A stretch of 64,000 nucleotides of DNA, taken from an uncultured Veillonellaceae bacterium. Its GTDB lineage: Bacteria; Bacillota; Negativicutes; Selenomonadales; Selenomonadaceae. The notes beneath the pieces are model-generated. The model searched no databases. It was not told where the DNA came from and worked only from the letters and a program-made list of their open reading frames with translations. Location: assembly GCA_902801565.1 (NCBI GenBank), contig CADCIX010000026.1, forward strand, positions 1-64,000, in the 5' to 3' direction. Shown in pieces: positions 50,625-60,063 of this stretch; within the stretch, counting starts at the first letter, position 1, and the number at the start of each line of letters is the position of its first letter. A program made the position numbers and the translations under genes.

Positions 50625-50822
50625 TCAATACTTCACACTCGATTTGAAGGAAAGGCTGTCGCTGGCAGCAATCTCCATCTCCGCGCCGGTCTGCGGATTG
50701 CGACCCTTGCGGGCATCGCGGTGCTGCTTCTTGAAGGTGCCGAATCCCATCAGACGGACTTCCGCACCATCCTTCACGCATACAAGAATCTTTTCATGAA
50801 AATCCTCCATAAATTGAATCAA
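50625..50822 (-). pseudogene. HU-like DNA-binding protein lacking its N-terminal helix pair
   Basis: The frame from a TTG at 50822 (ATG at 50810) gives 61-65 residues: [51 protein letters not shown], i.e. HU from the end of helix 2 through the beta arm. Native HU is ~90 residues, and the missing first ~25 form the dimer interface, so this is likely a truncated gene. It abuts the UPF0303 stop directly, and the deletion probably lies there. Confidence 0.7.
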
Positions 50823-51298
50823 GCTTCAAATACTGGGACATCTTTTCCCAACATATGCGATAACACCCTTACCACCTCTATGTGGTCATGAGGGTCAACC
50901 AGACCGGAAATAGCTACAACTCCTACCATTCCCCTGCCTTCAACTTGAATGGGAAAACCGCCACAGGCGAATGCCTTGGTTTCGTCTTTTTCAAACTCCT
51001 GCCACATCCCTGATGCTTCATGCTGAAGCATTACATAGTAGCTGCTGTGGCCTGTAGCCTTCACCATCTGGCATTTCTTCTCCGCCCATCCATAGTGCCA
51101 TTCCTCCTTGCCCTGCATGGTATATTGAAAAACGAGAACATCTCCCAAGTAGATACGAATGGCTACGGGGCGCTCGCTTTCCTTCACCTGCTCAGCCAGT
51201 CTCATGCCAAGGAGCAGGGCATCGTGGTTATCAAAAGCATCGAACACCAAGACCTGCTCCTGATGCTCGATGATGCTTAATGTCTGCTGCACATCCAT
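50819..51298 (-). CDS. UPF0303 family heme-degrading-domain-like protein
   Basis: 159 aa of the GlcG/HbpS-like fold. Family marks: [35 protein letters not shown], the Trp/Lys stretch [40 protein letters not shown], and [23 protein letters not shown] precedes the ATG at 51298. Biochemical role unsettled (relatives bind heme or assist tail-anchored protein insertion). Confidence 0.88.
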   Translation of the reverse strand: MDVQQTLSIIEHQEQVLVFDAFDNHDALLLGMRLAEQVKESERPVAIRIYLGDVLVFQYTMQGKEEWHYGWAEKKCQMVKATGHSSYYVMLQHEASGMWQEFEKDETKAFACGGFPIQVEGRGMVGVVAISGLVDPHDHIEVVRVLSHMLGKDVPVFEA

Positions 51299-51309
51299 AC
51301 ACTGCCTCC

Positions 51310-51696
51310 TCACTCATGGATCTCCAACGGCAGACCGTCCGGATCGCGGAAGAATGTCATTTTCTCCCCCGTGAAATCGTCGGTACGGATCGGCTCAGTC
51401 TCTATGCCAAGACGATGAAGTTCCTGCACGGTTTCCTCCACAGACTCCACCCGAAAGGCCAGATGCCGAAGCCCTGCTGTTTCCGGCTGAGGATACTGTG
51501 GCCGGGGCGGAGCGTCCGGCTTGATGAAAAGCTCCAGTTCACAGCCGTCCAGTTCCAAATCAATCTTCCAATCCCTGCGCTCCGGACGATGATTCTCCCG
51601 TATTACGCGGAAACCCAGAATGTCCACATAGAAATGACATGACTCTTCATAGTCGCTGCCGATGATGGCAATATGATGCACCTTGGTGAGATTCAT
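51310..51696 (-). CDS. VOC family (glyoxalase/dioxygenase superfamily) protein
   Basis: 128 aa, one vicinal oxygen chelate domain. Metal ligands expected in VHHIAIIGSDYEESCHFYVD (His), LELDGCELELF (Glu), GLRHLAFRV (His) and DGLPLEIHE (Glu). It resembles YaeR-type lyases of unknown substrate. It starts 27 bases after the Gfo/Idh gene and just before UPF0303; the three form a minus-strand run. Confidence 0.88.
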   Translation of the reverse strand: MNLTKVHHIAIIGSDYEESCHFYVDILGFRVIRENHRPERRDWKIDLELDGCELELFIKPDAPPRPQYPQPETAGLRHLAFRVESVEETVQELHRLGIETEPIRTDDFTGEKMTFFRDPDGLPLEIHE

Positions 51697-51723
51697 GACC
51701 TTCTTCCCTGCCTTTCTGAAGGT

Positions 51724-52728
51724 TTATGCCTGTTCCCCGTCACAGGGGAACACAATGCCCACCTGCCTGCGGGCTTCCTCGGCGGTTTCCAGCACTGCTA
51801 CGGAGGTCTCCAGTCCCTGCTTCACGCGTTCATAATCTCCCGCATGGAAAATCCTCGCAAATTCCTGGAACTCATGCACCATGCGATGACTGTACTTATT
51901 GAGTTCAGAATGCGTAGTCACGCCGCTGCCACGAATGTTCATCTCAAAGGAACGCAGTTCGTTGGGCGTGTCCGTTACTTTGATGTAGCCCTTCTCGCCT
52001 TGAATTGTGGCATAACCGGGACTTTCTGAATCTTTTGCTCCGATGGCCATTGCAAAGAAATCAGGATATTTCATCGTGACCGTTCCGCTGGTGTCGATGC
52101 CGTTGAAGCCGAGGTTGGCCGTGTAAGTGATAGACTCCGGCGCACCGAACAGACCGATGATGAGATTCAGGTTGTAGATGTTGATGTCATACAGAGCACC
52201 ACCGCCACGCTGCGGGTCAAAGGCCGGGAGCACCTCGCCCTGAAGATACTTGTCATAGCGGCTGGAATACTGGGAATAGTTGGCAACCACAGCCTTGATT
52301 TTGCCCAGTTTCGGCAGAGCTTCCTTGATGGCTGCAAAGTTCGGCAGATAGTGCAGCGTCACCGCCTCAAACACATACCAGTGGTTGGCAAGAACCAGAT
52401 CCCTGAGTTCCCGGACTTCTCTGGCTGCCGAAGCAAAGGGTTTTTCCACGATGACATTCTTCCCGGCGAGGAGCGCTTTCTTCGTATACTCGTAATGAAC
52501 GCTGTTGATCAGCCCAACATAGACAAAATCAAGCTCCGGATCAGCCAGCAGTTCGTCATAATCCGTATAAACCTTGGGAATGGAGTAGGATGCCGCCAGC
52601 TTTTCCGCTTCCTCCCTGCTGGAAGGACGGGCAAATATGGCCGCCACCTCTACCTCCGGCACTTCCTTCAATGCGGGCAATGCTCCTTCCTTCACAATGA
52701 AGCCTGTTCCCAGAATCGCTAATTTCAT
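51724..52728 (-). CDS. Gfo/Idh/MocA family oxidoreductase
   Basis: 334 aa. N-terminal Rossmann fold MKLAILGTGFIVKEGALPAL, dinucleotide domain with the family motif VEKPFA (Lys-Pro), then the alpha/beta substrate domain with DINIYNLNLIIGLFG. It oxidises or reduces a sugar or inositol-type substrate with NAD(P). The start at 52728 (MKLAIL) is chosen with AAAGGATGAGGAAG upstream; an ATG three codons earlier is possible, and longer extensions run into unrelated sequence. Confidence 0.9.
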   Translation of the reverse strand: MKLAILGTGFIVKEGALPALKEVPEVEVAAIFARPSSREEAEKLAASYSIPKVYTDYDELLADPELDFVYVGLINSVHYEYTKKALLAGKNVIVEKPFASAAREVRELRDLVLANHWYVFEAVTLHYLPNFAAIKEALPKLGKIKAVVANYSQYSSRYDKYLQGEVLPAFDPQRGGGALYDINIYNLNLIIGLFGAPESITYTANLGFNGIDTSGTVTMKYPDFFAMAIGAKDSESPGYATIQGEKGYIKVTDTPNELRSFEMNIRGSGVTTHSELNKYSHRMVHEFQEFARIFHAGDYERVKQGLETSVAVLETAEEARRQVGIVFPCDGEQA

Positions 52729-52882
52729 CTTCCTCATCCTTTCCTCTGATTCCGCAGAATCTGTATTTGCTGAATACAATATAGCATCCCCCATCCAGCC
52801 GTTCAATACCATGCGGCCATAAAGGAAGAAAGGTTCAGGATTCCAGCCAAAAAGCCGCAAAATCCTGAACCTTTCTTCCTTT

Positions 52883-53802
52883 TTACTTTGTTCGATACAG
52901 AATAGCAAAGATGCAGTTCAAAAGATAGAAGATAGCAGTCTGTGAATAAAATGTCGCCATTTTCTTGTCGTAATAATGTTCCCGATCCGGAAAGGTCAGC
53001 ACCATCTGGAATCCTGTCACATCTTTCGCTGCCGTAATCAGTACCGTCCGGACATTCCGTCGTTTCATCTGGAGAAGCTGTGCCGCGGAGGGAATGCTCT
53101 TGCCGGAATATGATACGCATAAAAAGAAATCACCCTTTTCCATGATCCTTATCCTAGTGTCCCGCCTCGTTCATATCCATAATAATTGCCCGATATGCAG
53201 TCATCTGCGTTGTCATCGTCAGTTGGCGTAGCCACCGCTACGCCGCCCTCCAATTATTTTTATGTTTCTGAACGAGGTGGGACACTAGCATTGATCTCCT
53301 TGTGTTCATCTGCATCCATGGCCCGGATGCCAAGCTTCATCAAGCGGTTGGCAAATCCTTGGACGGTCAGGAGCGTATCACCGGCCGCATAATAGTAAAC
53401 ATGAGGTGCCTCCCGCATCCATGCCGCAATCCTTCCCAAAGCAGGAGCCAAGGACAGTCCCTTCATTGTCTGGAGGGTCTCGCCCATCAGATCAGAGATG
53501 GCTCCTGTGATATCATCGATACTGTCGCCTTCCCCAAGAGGGAAATCCATGTCGACAGATTTTCCCTCCTGCCTTTGCCTCTCCGATTCTTTGATGATCT
53601 GTAGCCTGAGCTCACGATATCCCCTCACTTCCAATTTCTTGCATAACCTCATGATGCTGGCATTGGATGTGAAGGTATCCTGTGTCACCTTGGAAATTGT
53701 AAGGTTTGACATCTCGTCCTTGTGTTCCAGAAGATATCGGACGATATTCTTTTCGGATTCCGTAAAATTTTCCTGTCTGGAAAGCTTTGATAGAATAGAC
53801 AT
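52883..53802 (-). pseudogene. RpiR-family regulator interrupted by a MITE
   Basis: The 5' part (53802 to 53289) encodes the HTH domain: MSILSKLSRQENFTESEKNI, TISKVTQDTFTSNASIMRLC, and the start of the sugar-isomerase (SIS) domain YYYAAGDTLLTVQGFANRLM, ending DADEHKEIN. The 3' part (53154 to 52883) continues RIMEKGDFFLCVSYSGKSIP with QLLQMKRRNVRTVLITAA to the native end. A 134-bp MITE lies between. Removing it with one TA restores EINARIRIMEKGD in frame. Intact length would be about 260 aa. RpiR proteins sense phosphosugars; the target is unknown. Confidence 0.92.
53155..53288. mobile_element. MITE with IS630-like ends, copy 2 (134 bp), inside rpiR
   Basis: Ends CTAGTGTCCCGCCTCGTTCA and TGAACGAGGTGGGACACTAG, CTAG at both borders. 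It is the reverse complement of copy 1 (44521-44686) with a ~32-base deletion next to one arm. The shared interior includes CTGCGTTGTCATCGTCAGT and the hairpin GGCGTAGC-CACC-GCTACGCC, similar to element A at 15024-15181. Confidence 0.9.
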
Positions 53803-53833
53803 GATTGACTCCCACCTTATGCTATATGTATAT

Positions 53834-53941
53834 CTATTGCGGACTGCGCCCGAATTCCGGTCTTCTCGCAAAGAGTGCTCCGCCCCCGGCTAACATGCCC
53901 AATGTCCCGATGCCTCCCAAGATAAATGTTCTTCGGTTCAT
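53834..53941 (-). pseudogene. Twin-arginine signal peptide stub
   Basis: A 35-codon frame with GGAG before the ATG reading MNRRTFILGGIGTLGMLAGG, then ALFARRPEFGR and a stop. The RR-TF and hydrophobic run are a Tat signal; the following RPEFGR resembles the start of Tat-exported MBL-fold proteins of the RomA type. The body of the protein is missing, so this is most likely the start of a deleted gene. Confidence 0.5.
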
Positions 53942-53988
53942 AATCTCCAAAACCTCATCATCTTTTCCCATCGATTGACAGCCTGTCA

Positions 53989-55020
53989 TCAATCGATGGA
54001 AACCAGTTCGTATTCACGACTGCCCATCCCCAGTTCCTCCATAGCGGAAAGCTGGCGCAGTCCTTCGCGGCTTTCGATGCGTTCGATGAGGTCATCCTTC
54101 CTGCTGTCTGCGAATCCATAGACCATATCAATTGATGCCTGGTCAACAGCCAAAATATCTGTGGATGCAAGCATCCCGAGGTCTGGAATGACTGGTTCGA
54201 CAGCAGATGTTCCGACACAATCACAGTCCACGGACATGCGCCGGAGAACATTCAGGAACGTGATCTGCCTGCCAAAATGGTCGCAGATAGCCTTGCCGCT
54301 ATCTGCCATGAGCTCCATGAAGAGGCCACCCGTGACCCAGCTGCCATAATCCTCAATCCCATGAACCTGTCGTTTTCCCTTCTTGCCGGAAGCGCAACCA
54401 ATAGCGATGTTCTTGAGTGAGCCTCCGAATCCACCCATAGTGTGTCCTTTGAAATGGGTAAGGACAACCAGCGAATCATAATCGGCAAGATGTGCGCCCA
54501 TGGCCACCTCCTTTAGATGCAAGCCACCGTTCACGGGGAAATTCACATCTCCATTGGCATCAATGATATCCACGGGGCAGAAATCCCATCCATTGATTTT
54601 CAGCGTTTCCCGATGCCTCTCTGTGGTGGAGCGGGCACCGCCGTAGGCCACATTCGCCTCGATGATGGTGGAATCCGGTATCTGTGCCTGAAAAGAGCGC
54701 ACCATGTCACGAGGCAGAATGTTGGGACCATGAGGCTCCCCCGTGTGAAGCTTGATGGCCACTTTCCCGCGAATACCTTCATTCACCTGCTGATAGAGCC
54801 GGATCAGATGCTCGGCATCTATCTGCTTCGTGAAATAGACTTTGGCTTTTCCGGTTGCCGCTCCTTTCCCGGCATCCACCTCCATAGCTTTTGCCTTGGC
54901 ATCGTTGCTTGCCTGTTCCTTGCCGCACCCGCCAGCCAGTCCTGCAATTCCTGTCAAGCTTGCCCCGAACGCCATGGCTCCTGCCATTTTCACAAAATGG
55001 CGCCTCGTCATGTTTGCCAT
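53989..55020 (-). CDS. DUF362 domain protein, Tat-type lipoprotein
   Basis: 343 aa. N-terminal MTRRHFVKMAGAMAFGASLT is a twin-arginine-like signal, ending in a lipobox-like LAGGC. The DUF362 body has KVYFTKQIDAEHLIRLY, AIKLHTGEPHGPNILP, VLTHFKGHTMGGFGGSLKNI and CDCVGTSAVEPVIPDLGMLA with paired cysteines, but no 4Fe-4S ferredoxin domain follows. AGGAGG before the ATG at 55020. DUF362 proteins are presumed redox or iron-sulfur related; no activity is assigned. Confidence 0.88.
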   Translation of the reverse strand: MANMTRRHFVKMAGAMAFGASLTGIAGLAGGCGKEQASNDAKAKAMEVDAGKGAATGKAKVYFTKQIDAEHLIRLYQQVNEGIRGKVAIKLHTGEPHGPNILPRDMVRSFQAQIPDSTIIEANVAYGGARSTTERHRETLKINGWDFCPVDIIDANGDVNFPVNGGLHLKEVAMGAHLADYDSLVVLTHFKGHTMGGFGGSLKNIAIGCASGKKGKRQVHGIEDYGSWVTGGLFMELMADSGKAICDHFGRQITFLNVLRRMSVDCDCVGTSAVEPVIPDLGMLASTDILAVDQASIDMVYGFADSRKDDLIERIESREGLRQLSAMEELGMGSREYELVSID

Positions 55021-55031
55021 GTCCCTGCCTC

Positions 55032-55244
55032 CTATCGAATGTGTCCCCATTCCTGCTCCAATTCCCGCAACTGGTTTCTGGATGGCGGCACTTGCTGGTT
55101 GTATAGCACAACGATCTCATAATACTTGTGCATGACCATATCTCGTTCTTCCGTCACACGCATATATTCCCTGCCCAATATTCCCATGCCTATGACAAGC
55201 AGAATAATGATGATATTTTTCATTCTCTTCACTGCCACGAACAT
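55032..55244 (-). CDS. Small single-pass membrane protein
   Basis: 70 aa. One N-terminal membrane segment (MKNIIIILLVIGMGILG) then a charged helix with RVTEERDMVMHKYYEIVVLY. Its first ATG overlaps the stop of the cupin frame (TGATG), suggesting coupled translation; a second Met at residue 8 is possible. It is 11 bases upstream of the DUF362 gene. No family recognised. Confidence 0.55.
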   Translation of the reverse strand: MFVAVKRMKNIIIILLVIGMGILGREYMRVTEERDMVMHKYYEIVVLYNQQVPPSRNQLRELEQEWGHIR

Positions 55245-56177
55245 CAGAGTTTCCCGTATTCAGCTTCGTCCACCGGCTCGCACCACTCGGTAGAAGTCTC
55301 TTCCCCCGGCACCTCAATCGCCAGATGCTGGAATGCCGAGGCTTTCGCCGCACCATGCCAATGCTTCACGCCTGCAGGAATATTCACTACATCCCCTGCC
55401 TTCAATGCCAGTGCCGACTTGCCCCATTCCTGATACCAGCCACGCCCTGCCGTCACCAGAAGAATTTGCCCGCCACCTTTAGCCGCATGATGGATATGCC
55501 AGTGATTGCGGCATCCCGGCCCAAAGGTCACATTGCCGATGATGACCTGCTCCAGTGACAGCATATTGAGGTAGCTCTTACCATCAAAATACTGGGCGTA
55601 TTTCGTGTTCTCCGGTCCAACAGTAAAAACGCTGGATTTATCAAGTTCATCCAGATTAAAATACTGGTATGCCTTGAGGGTATCCGTGATTTCCTTGAGG
55701 AAGGGCAGCTCCAGAAGTTCTTCCGTCGGCGTGGTCGCAAGTTCCCTGTTCTGCTCCTCGGAAAGAGCACCCAGCCGATGGCCGGACTGGGAGGAGACAA
55801 TCACGCCAGAGCCTCCCTCGGCAATGACCTTGCCAAACTCCTCCAAAAGCACCGCCGTGCCATAGAGATCCACCTTGAGGATGGCAGAGACAGGGGCCTG
55901 GGACGGCGAAACTCCCGCCGCATTGATGAGGTTCGTGATATTGCCAATGCCCTGGGCGTACTCGATGAGCTTCAAGATAGATTCCCGCGAAGAAATCCAC
56001 GGGTTTAGTGCTGACCTCAAAGCCCGCATCCTCCAAAACCTTGGCCGCAGCATCGACGTTTTCCTGTTTGAGGTCGCCCAGTACAACGTGCTTTCCGGCA
56101 CCTACACGACGGGCAATGGCTTGCCCGATGGAACCGGAGCCTACCAAAACCACAACATCTTTTCTCTTGGCATTCAT
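55244..56177 (-). pseudogene. SDR oxidoreductase joined to a cupin, frameshifted
   Basis: From the ATG at 56177 (GGAGG upstream) the frame gives an SDR Rossmann start (VVVLVGSGSIGQAIARRVGA). A one-base shift near 55995-56003 moves it to the frame that continues ESILKLIEYAQGIGNITNLI, ISSQSGHR-type SDR sequence up to KAYQ. Exactly at the SDR YxxxK position it changes to a nearly whole cupin: YFNLDELDKSSVFTVGPENT, FGPGCRNHWHIHHA, GDVVNIPAGVKHWHGAA. The intact SDR relative is encoded at 60999-61826. Both a frameshift and a deletion fusion are present; the cupin could still be made from an internal start. Confidence 0.85.
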
Positions 56178-56220
56178 CTTCGTGTCCTCCAGATTATGAT
56201 AATTTGATAAGCATAATATA

Positions 56221-56922
56221 CTCTTTTTCGACACCTGGTTCTGTTCGCCGTCTTCCCTTGTTCAAGTCAAGGAACTCGGCTTCGATGTCATCGCCATGAT
56301 CAAAAAGTCTGAAAGCAGTCATTTTCTTCATAACGGACGCATGAAGAGTGTACTGGCTATCTTTCGTCAGTCTAAAAAACGCCCTGGCTGCTCAAAGTAT
56401 CTGCTTTCTGTCGAGGCCGCAGTGGTAAAAGACGGAAAAACTCTGCCAGTCAAACTTGTTTTCGTAAGGAACAGAAGCAACCCTAAGGATTATCTTGTCT
56501 TAGTATCCACAGATACCAGTTTGTCCGAGGAGGAAATTATCCAGACTTACGGAAAACGCTGGAATATCGAGGTTTTCTTCAAGATGTGCAAATCCTTCCT
56601 GAAACTTGGAAAAGAAAGCCACTCTCTGTCTTATGATGCGATGACATCACATGTATCCATTGTATTTGCAAGGTATATGATGCTGTCATTAGAGCAGCGG
56701 CGGAACGTCGATAAAAGAAGCATAGGCGAGCTGTTCTTTCTTGCCTATGACGAATTGCAGGACCTGCGTTATCTCGATGCCTTAGTGCTGCTCTTAAAAG
56801 AACTTATCGCTACAGTAAAGGAAAAAACGATTTTCATGGAAAAGGAGCTGGACAGAATACTCGATTTGTTCTTGGAAAATCTGCCGAATCTGTGGAACAA
56901 GTGTTTGAAACGCTGCGCATAA
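56221..56922 (+). pseudogene. IS4-family transposase, 5'-truncated
   Basis: The frame is open from 56203 with no proper start. It begins LFFDTWFCSP (the second catalytic Asp context of IS4 enzymes) and includes GKRWNIEVFFKMCKSFLKLG. The IS4 signature Y-(2)-R-(3)-E-(6)-K is complete in YGKRWNIEVFFKMCK, with the catalytic Glu. The C-terminus looks native. The N-terminal half with the first Asp is missing. Confidence 0.85.
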
Positions 56923-57037
56923 GGCAGGCTTTCCAGAAGTCACGGCTCTAAGCCACACATAGATGCTGGCCTATTTGGGGTATGCGAAGTTCGAGTTACT
57001 AAAACATTCTTGCTCATACGCTCTCCTTCATACACAA

Positions 57038-57481
57038 TCACTTCTGAAAACTCACTACTGCTTTACCCGGCCCCAATGCTTCGGCCAAGCCTTGGGGATT
57101 ATCGATATGCCCCAACCTGGTATAGCGATACTGACTGGGGAAGTCCTTGTAGAATATCACCACATAATGACCGGCAAAGAGCATGATGTCCCCGGCATGA
57201 ATCTGACCTATATCTTCGTCAGCGGCTGGAAAGCTTTCTGCAAACTGGTAATACTTTTCGTTGCCATTCAGCTCTTCCATCTCCAAAATCATGGGGGATT
57301 TTGCCATAAGCTGCCTGACAGCCGGATTATCTTCCAAAACCGCCGTATACTCCTGCTGAGAAATATTCAGCTTTATCGTTACAGCCGATGCATTTTTCTG
57401 TTCTGCCCGGCTGCTTTCCGCACCGCAGCCGGATACACAAAGCACTGCCACCAATGCAGCTATAAACCAAAGCTTGCCCAA
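57038..57481 (-). CDS. Cyclophilin-like fold lipoprotein
   Basis: 147 aa from a TTG at 57481 with AAGGGGG seven bases upstream. Signal peptide ending in lipobox VSGC. The body has VTIKLNISQQEYTAVLEDNP, LPxxLxMEELNGNEKYYQF-like MILEMEELNGNEKYYQFAES, HAGDIMLFAGHYVVIFYKDF and RLGHIDNPQGLAEALG, typical of the small cyclophilin-like family often encoded with redox enzymes. No isomerase active site is evident. It is 60 bases downstream of the MFS gene. Confidence 0.88.
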   Translation of the reverse strand: MGKLWFIAALVAVLCVSGCGAESSRAEQKNASAVTIKLNISQQEYTAVLEDNPAVRQLMAKSPMILEMEELNGNEKYYQFAESFPAADEDIGQIHAGDIMLFAGHYVVIFYKDFPSQYRYTRLGHIDNPQGLAEALGPGKAVVSFQK

Positions 57482-57541
57482 TGTCTTTCCCCCTTTTCTT
57501 ACTCTAACACCTGGAGCGAACTCCAAGTCAAGAACTGTTTA

Positions 57542-58723
57542 TCAAGCTTTTTCAGCCTGCACACGCATACGGACCGCACTGTTCATCATAAAGTACTGCC
57601 CCCAGACAACCAGAGCCGCTGCACCGCAAAGTATAAGACCAGCCATAACTACAAATTCCATTCCCCAGCCTTCAATAATCCAGCCGCCAACCGTTGTCCC
57701 CAAAACGCAGCCAATATTGGCCGCAGTCAGAAAAAGCCCGTTGGCAAAATCCGGGGCCTCAGGAGCGGCTTTTACTATCCAAAACTGATTGATATTGGCG
57801 TTGATGCCACCCAAAATCCCCCACAGAATTATCATAGCTCCCATAAAGGGCCAAGCACTGCCACCGGCCAGCATAACTCCATACAGCATAGCCGTAACCA
57901 AGGGAAAAGCCTTAACCACAGGCAAGGGACGTATGGTCAGCAGGTTTCCCGCCAACACGCTGCCCAGGATATTGCACGCACCATAGGCAAAAAGCAAAAT
58001 ACTGACAAGGGCAGGAGCAACGCCGGAGACCACGGACAGGAAATCCGCCAGATAATTGAACACGCCGAAAATCGAGCCGTTCAAAAATATTACGGACACA
58101 ATGGAAGCCCACAAAGCAGGTTTTTTCAGCACAGAAATCTGGCTGCCATAACTCATGCGAGACTGTGTAGGCATGGAGGGCACCAGCCATAAAGTGGCCA
58201 AGAGCACCAGCAAGGTTGCCATGGCAAAGAAAGCCATGGAAGCAGAGAGGGATATCTGCTCTGCCAAAAAGTTGCTTATCGGCACACCTGCCACCATGCC
58301 AGCAGACACCCCTACATTGATTTTGGCCACGGCCTTCGGCTCTTCACCGGGCTGTGCCAATGTTGCCGCCACCGAGAACGCCATAGCACAATACACGGGG
58401 TGGAAAAAAGCAGGAATGACCCTCACTGCCAGCAGCACATAAAAGTCCTCTGCAAAAATTGCCACCGCATTGCACAAGGTAAAGAGCCCCAGAATAAATA
58501 CCATAACATATTTGCGGTTAAACCTGGACATGACAAGAGGCATGGTGGGTCCTGCCACCGCCACTCCCAAAGCAAACAGGCTGATAAGCCAGCCTGCCTG
58601 TACAATGGTCACATTGTAATCTTCGGCAATGTAAGGCAAAATTCCTATAAAGCCCATTTCCGTATTCAGGATACCAAACACCCCAGCTGCCAGAATAAAC
58701 AACAGTACATTCTTGCGTTCCAA
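57542..58723 (-). CDS. MFS efflux transporter (AraJ-like)
   Basis: 393 aa, twelve membrane segments. GILNTEMGFIGILPYIAEDY at TM1, the drug-antiporter motif A-like FNRKYVMVFILGLFT, RVIPAFFHPVYCAMAFSVAA and motif C-type GVSAGMVAGVPISNFL. It fits DHA1/AraJ sugar or drug exporters. The TTG start at 58723 has GGGGG seven bases before it; the longer frame crosses a terminator. Part of the cluster facing away from the LysR gene at 60064. Confidence 0.88.
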   Translation of the reverse strand: MERKNVLLFILAAGVFGILNTEMGFIGILPYIAEDYNVTIVQAGWLISLFALGVAVAGPTMPLVMSRFNRKYVMVFILGLFTLCNAVAIFAEDFYVLLAVRVIPAFFHPVYCAMAFSVAATLAQPGEEPKAVAKINVGVSAGMVAGVPISNFLAEQISLSASMAFFAMATLLVLLATLWLVPSMPTQSRMSYGSQISVLKKPALWASIVSVIFLNGSIFGVFNYLADFLSVVSGVAPALVSILLFAYGACNILGSVLAGNLLTIRPLPVVKAFPLVTAMLYGVMLAGGSAWPFMGAMIILWGILGGINANINQFWIVKAAPEAPDFANGLFLTAANIGCVLGTTVGGWIIEGWGMEFVVMAGLILCGAAALVVWGQYFMMNSAVRMRVQAEKA

Positions 58724-58745
58724 AACATTACCCCCAGTTTGCAAA

Positions 58746-58767
58746 AGCCTTCCCCGCAGGGAAGGCT
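58746..58767 (-). terminator. Terminator after the alpha/beta hydrolase gene
   Basis: AGCCTTCCC and GGGAAGGCT, perfect 9-base arms, 4-base loop, followed on the minus strand by TTTG. It lies just ahead of the MFS start and may reduce read-through into it. Confidence 0.7.
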
Positions 58768-58777
58768 CAGCCAAAGC

Positions 58778-59899
58778 TTATTTCAGGTTCTTGTCAAAGA
58801 AGGTCGCGAGACGGTCAAAGGGAATCTTGTCCTTGTTGTCATAAAGGTCTATATGCGAAGCACCGGGCACGATGACCAGTTCCTTGTTATTTCCCTGAAG
58901 CTTCTTGAAGGCATCTTCGCCGAAATAGCGGGAATGGGCATTTTCACCGTGAAGCACCATGACGGCATTCTGTATCTCATTGCTATAGGCCAAAAGGGGC
59001 ATAGTCATAAAGGAAAGTGCCGAGGTCTGGTTCCAGCCACCATTGGAATTCAAAGAGCGGGGATGATAGCCACGCTCGGTCTTGTAGTAGGTGTAATAGT
59101 CCTTTACGAACCAGGGAGCATCCTCTGGCAACTGGTCCGGCACCCCGCCAGCATTCTTATAAAAGCCATTCCTATAATCTTCCGTACGCTGCTTATTGAG
59201 TGCCTGACGGTTGGCATAGCGTTCTCTGGCAAGAGTCCCGGCATCCTTGTCATTGTCAAAATAGCCATTGGCCGTAACCCGGCTCATATCGTACATAGTA
59301 GAAGCTACTGTAGCTTTGATGCGGGTATCCATGGCCGCTGCATTGATAGCCATGCCACCCCAGCCGCAGATGCCGATGATGCCAATGCGTTCCGGGTCAA
59401 CATTATCCTGAGTGGAAAGGAAATCCACAGCCGCCGAAAAGTCTTCCGTATTGATATCAGGCGATGCCACAAACCGGGGCTGGCCGCCGCTTTCGCCAGT
59501 AAAAGACGGGTCAAAGGCAATGGTCAGGAAACCACGCTCCGCCATTTCCTGGGCATAGAGGCCGGAGGACTGCTCTTTCACGGCACCGAAGGGGCCGCTT
59601 ACCGCCAGGGCAGGCAACTTGCCTGAAGCATTCTTGGGCACATACATATCCGCCGCCAGGGTAATGCCATAACGGTTTACAAAAGTCACTTTCTTATGGT
59701 CAACCTTGTCACTCTTGGCAAAGACCTTGTCCCATTTATTCGTAAGGTTCAGCTTCTCTGCCTTAATTGCACGGTCTCCCTGCTTTTCTGCACTCTGCAT
59801 TACATTTTTATCCTGTACAGCCGCCTCAGCATTCATGCCCATCGTCATCACTCCAGCACACAACATAGAAGCAATCATTATTTTCAAAGACTTTCTCAT
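58778..59899 (-). CDS. Secreted alpha/beta hydrolase (dienelactone hydrolase-like)
   Basis: 373 aa with a signal peptide (MRKSLKIMIASMLCAGVMTM, cleavage after AEA). Hydrolase core: VTFVNRYGITLAADMYVP, nucleophile elbow GIIGICGWGGMA with Cys in place of Ser (as in dienelactone hydrolase), acid region near VMVLHGENAHSRYFGE and catalytic His in GASHIDLYD. AAGGAGG before the ATG at 59899. Divergent from the LysR gene, which probably controls it. Confidence 0.9.
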   Translation of the reverse strand: MRKSLKIMIASMLCAGVMTMGMNAEAAVQDKNVMQSAEKQGDRAIKAEKLNLTNKWDKVFAKSDKVDHKKVTFVNRYGITLAADMYVPKNASGKLPALAVSGPFGAVKEQSSGLYAQEMAERGFLTIAFDPSFTGESGGQPRFVASPDINTEDFSAAVDFLSTQDNVDPERIGIIGICGWGGMAINAAAMDTRIKATVASTMYDMSRVTANGYFDNDKDAGTLARERYANRQALNKQRTEDYRNGFYKNAGGVPDQLPEDAPWFVKDYYTYYKTERGYHPRSLNSNGGWNQTSALSFMTMPLLAYSNEIQNAVMVLHGENAHSRYFGEDAFKKLQGNNKELVIVPGASHIDLYDNKDKIPFDRLATFFDKNLK

Positions 59900-60063
59900 A
59901 TCTTGAATCCTCCTTGCTCGATTCACTCTTGCTTGATGATTTGAGTATAGCAAACAGATTCTTCTAATACCAATACCTATATCAAATATCAATCTATGCT
60001 TTACAGTAATATATATACAGCCTTATAATAACCCTAAAGAGCTTTGCAGGAGGAGGAACGACT

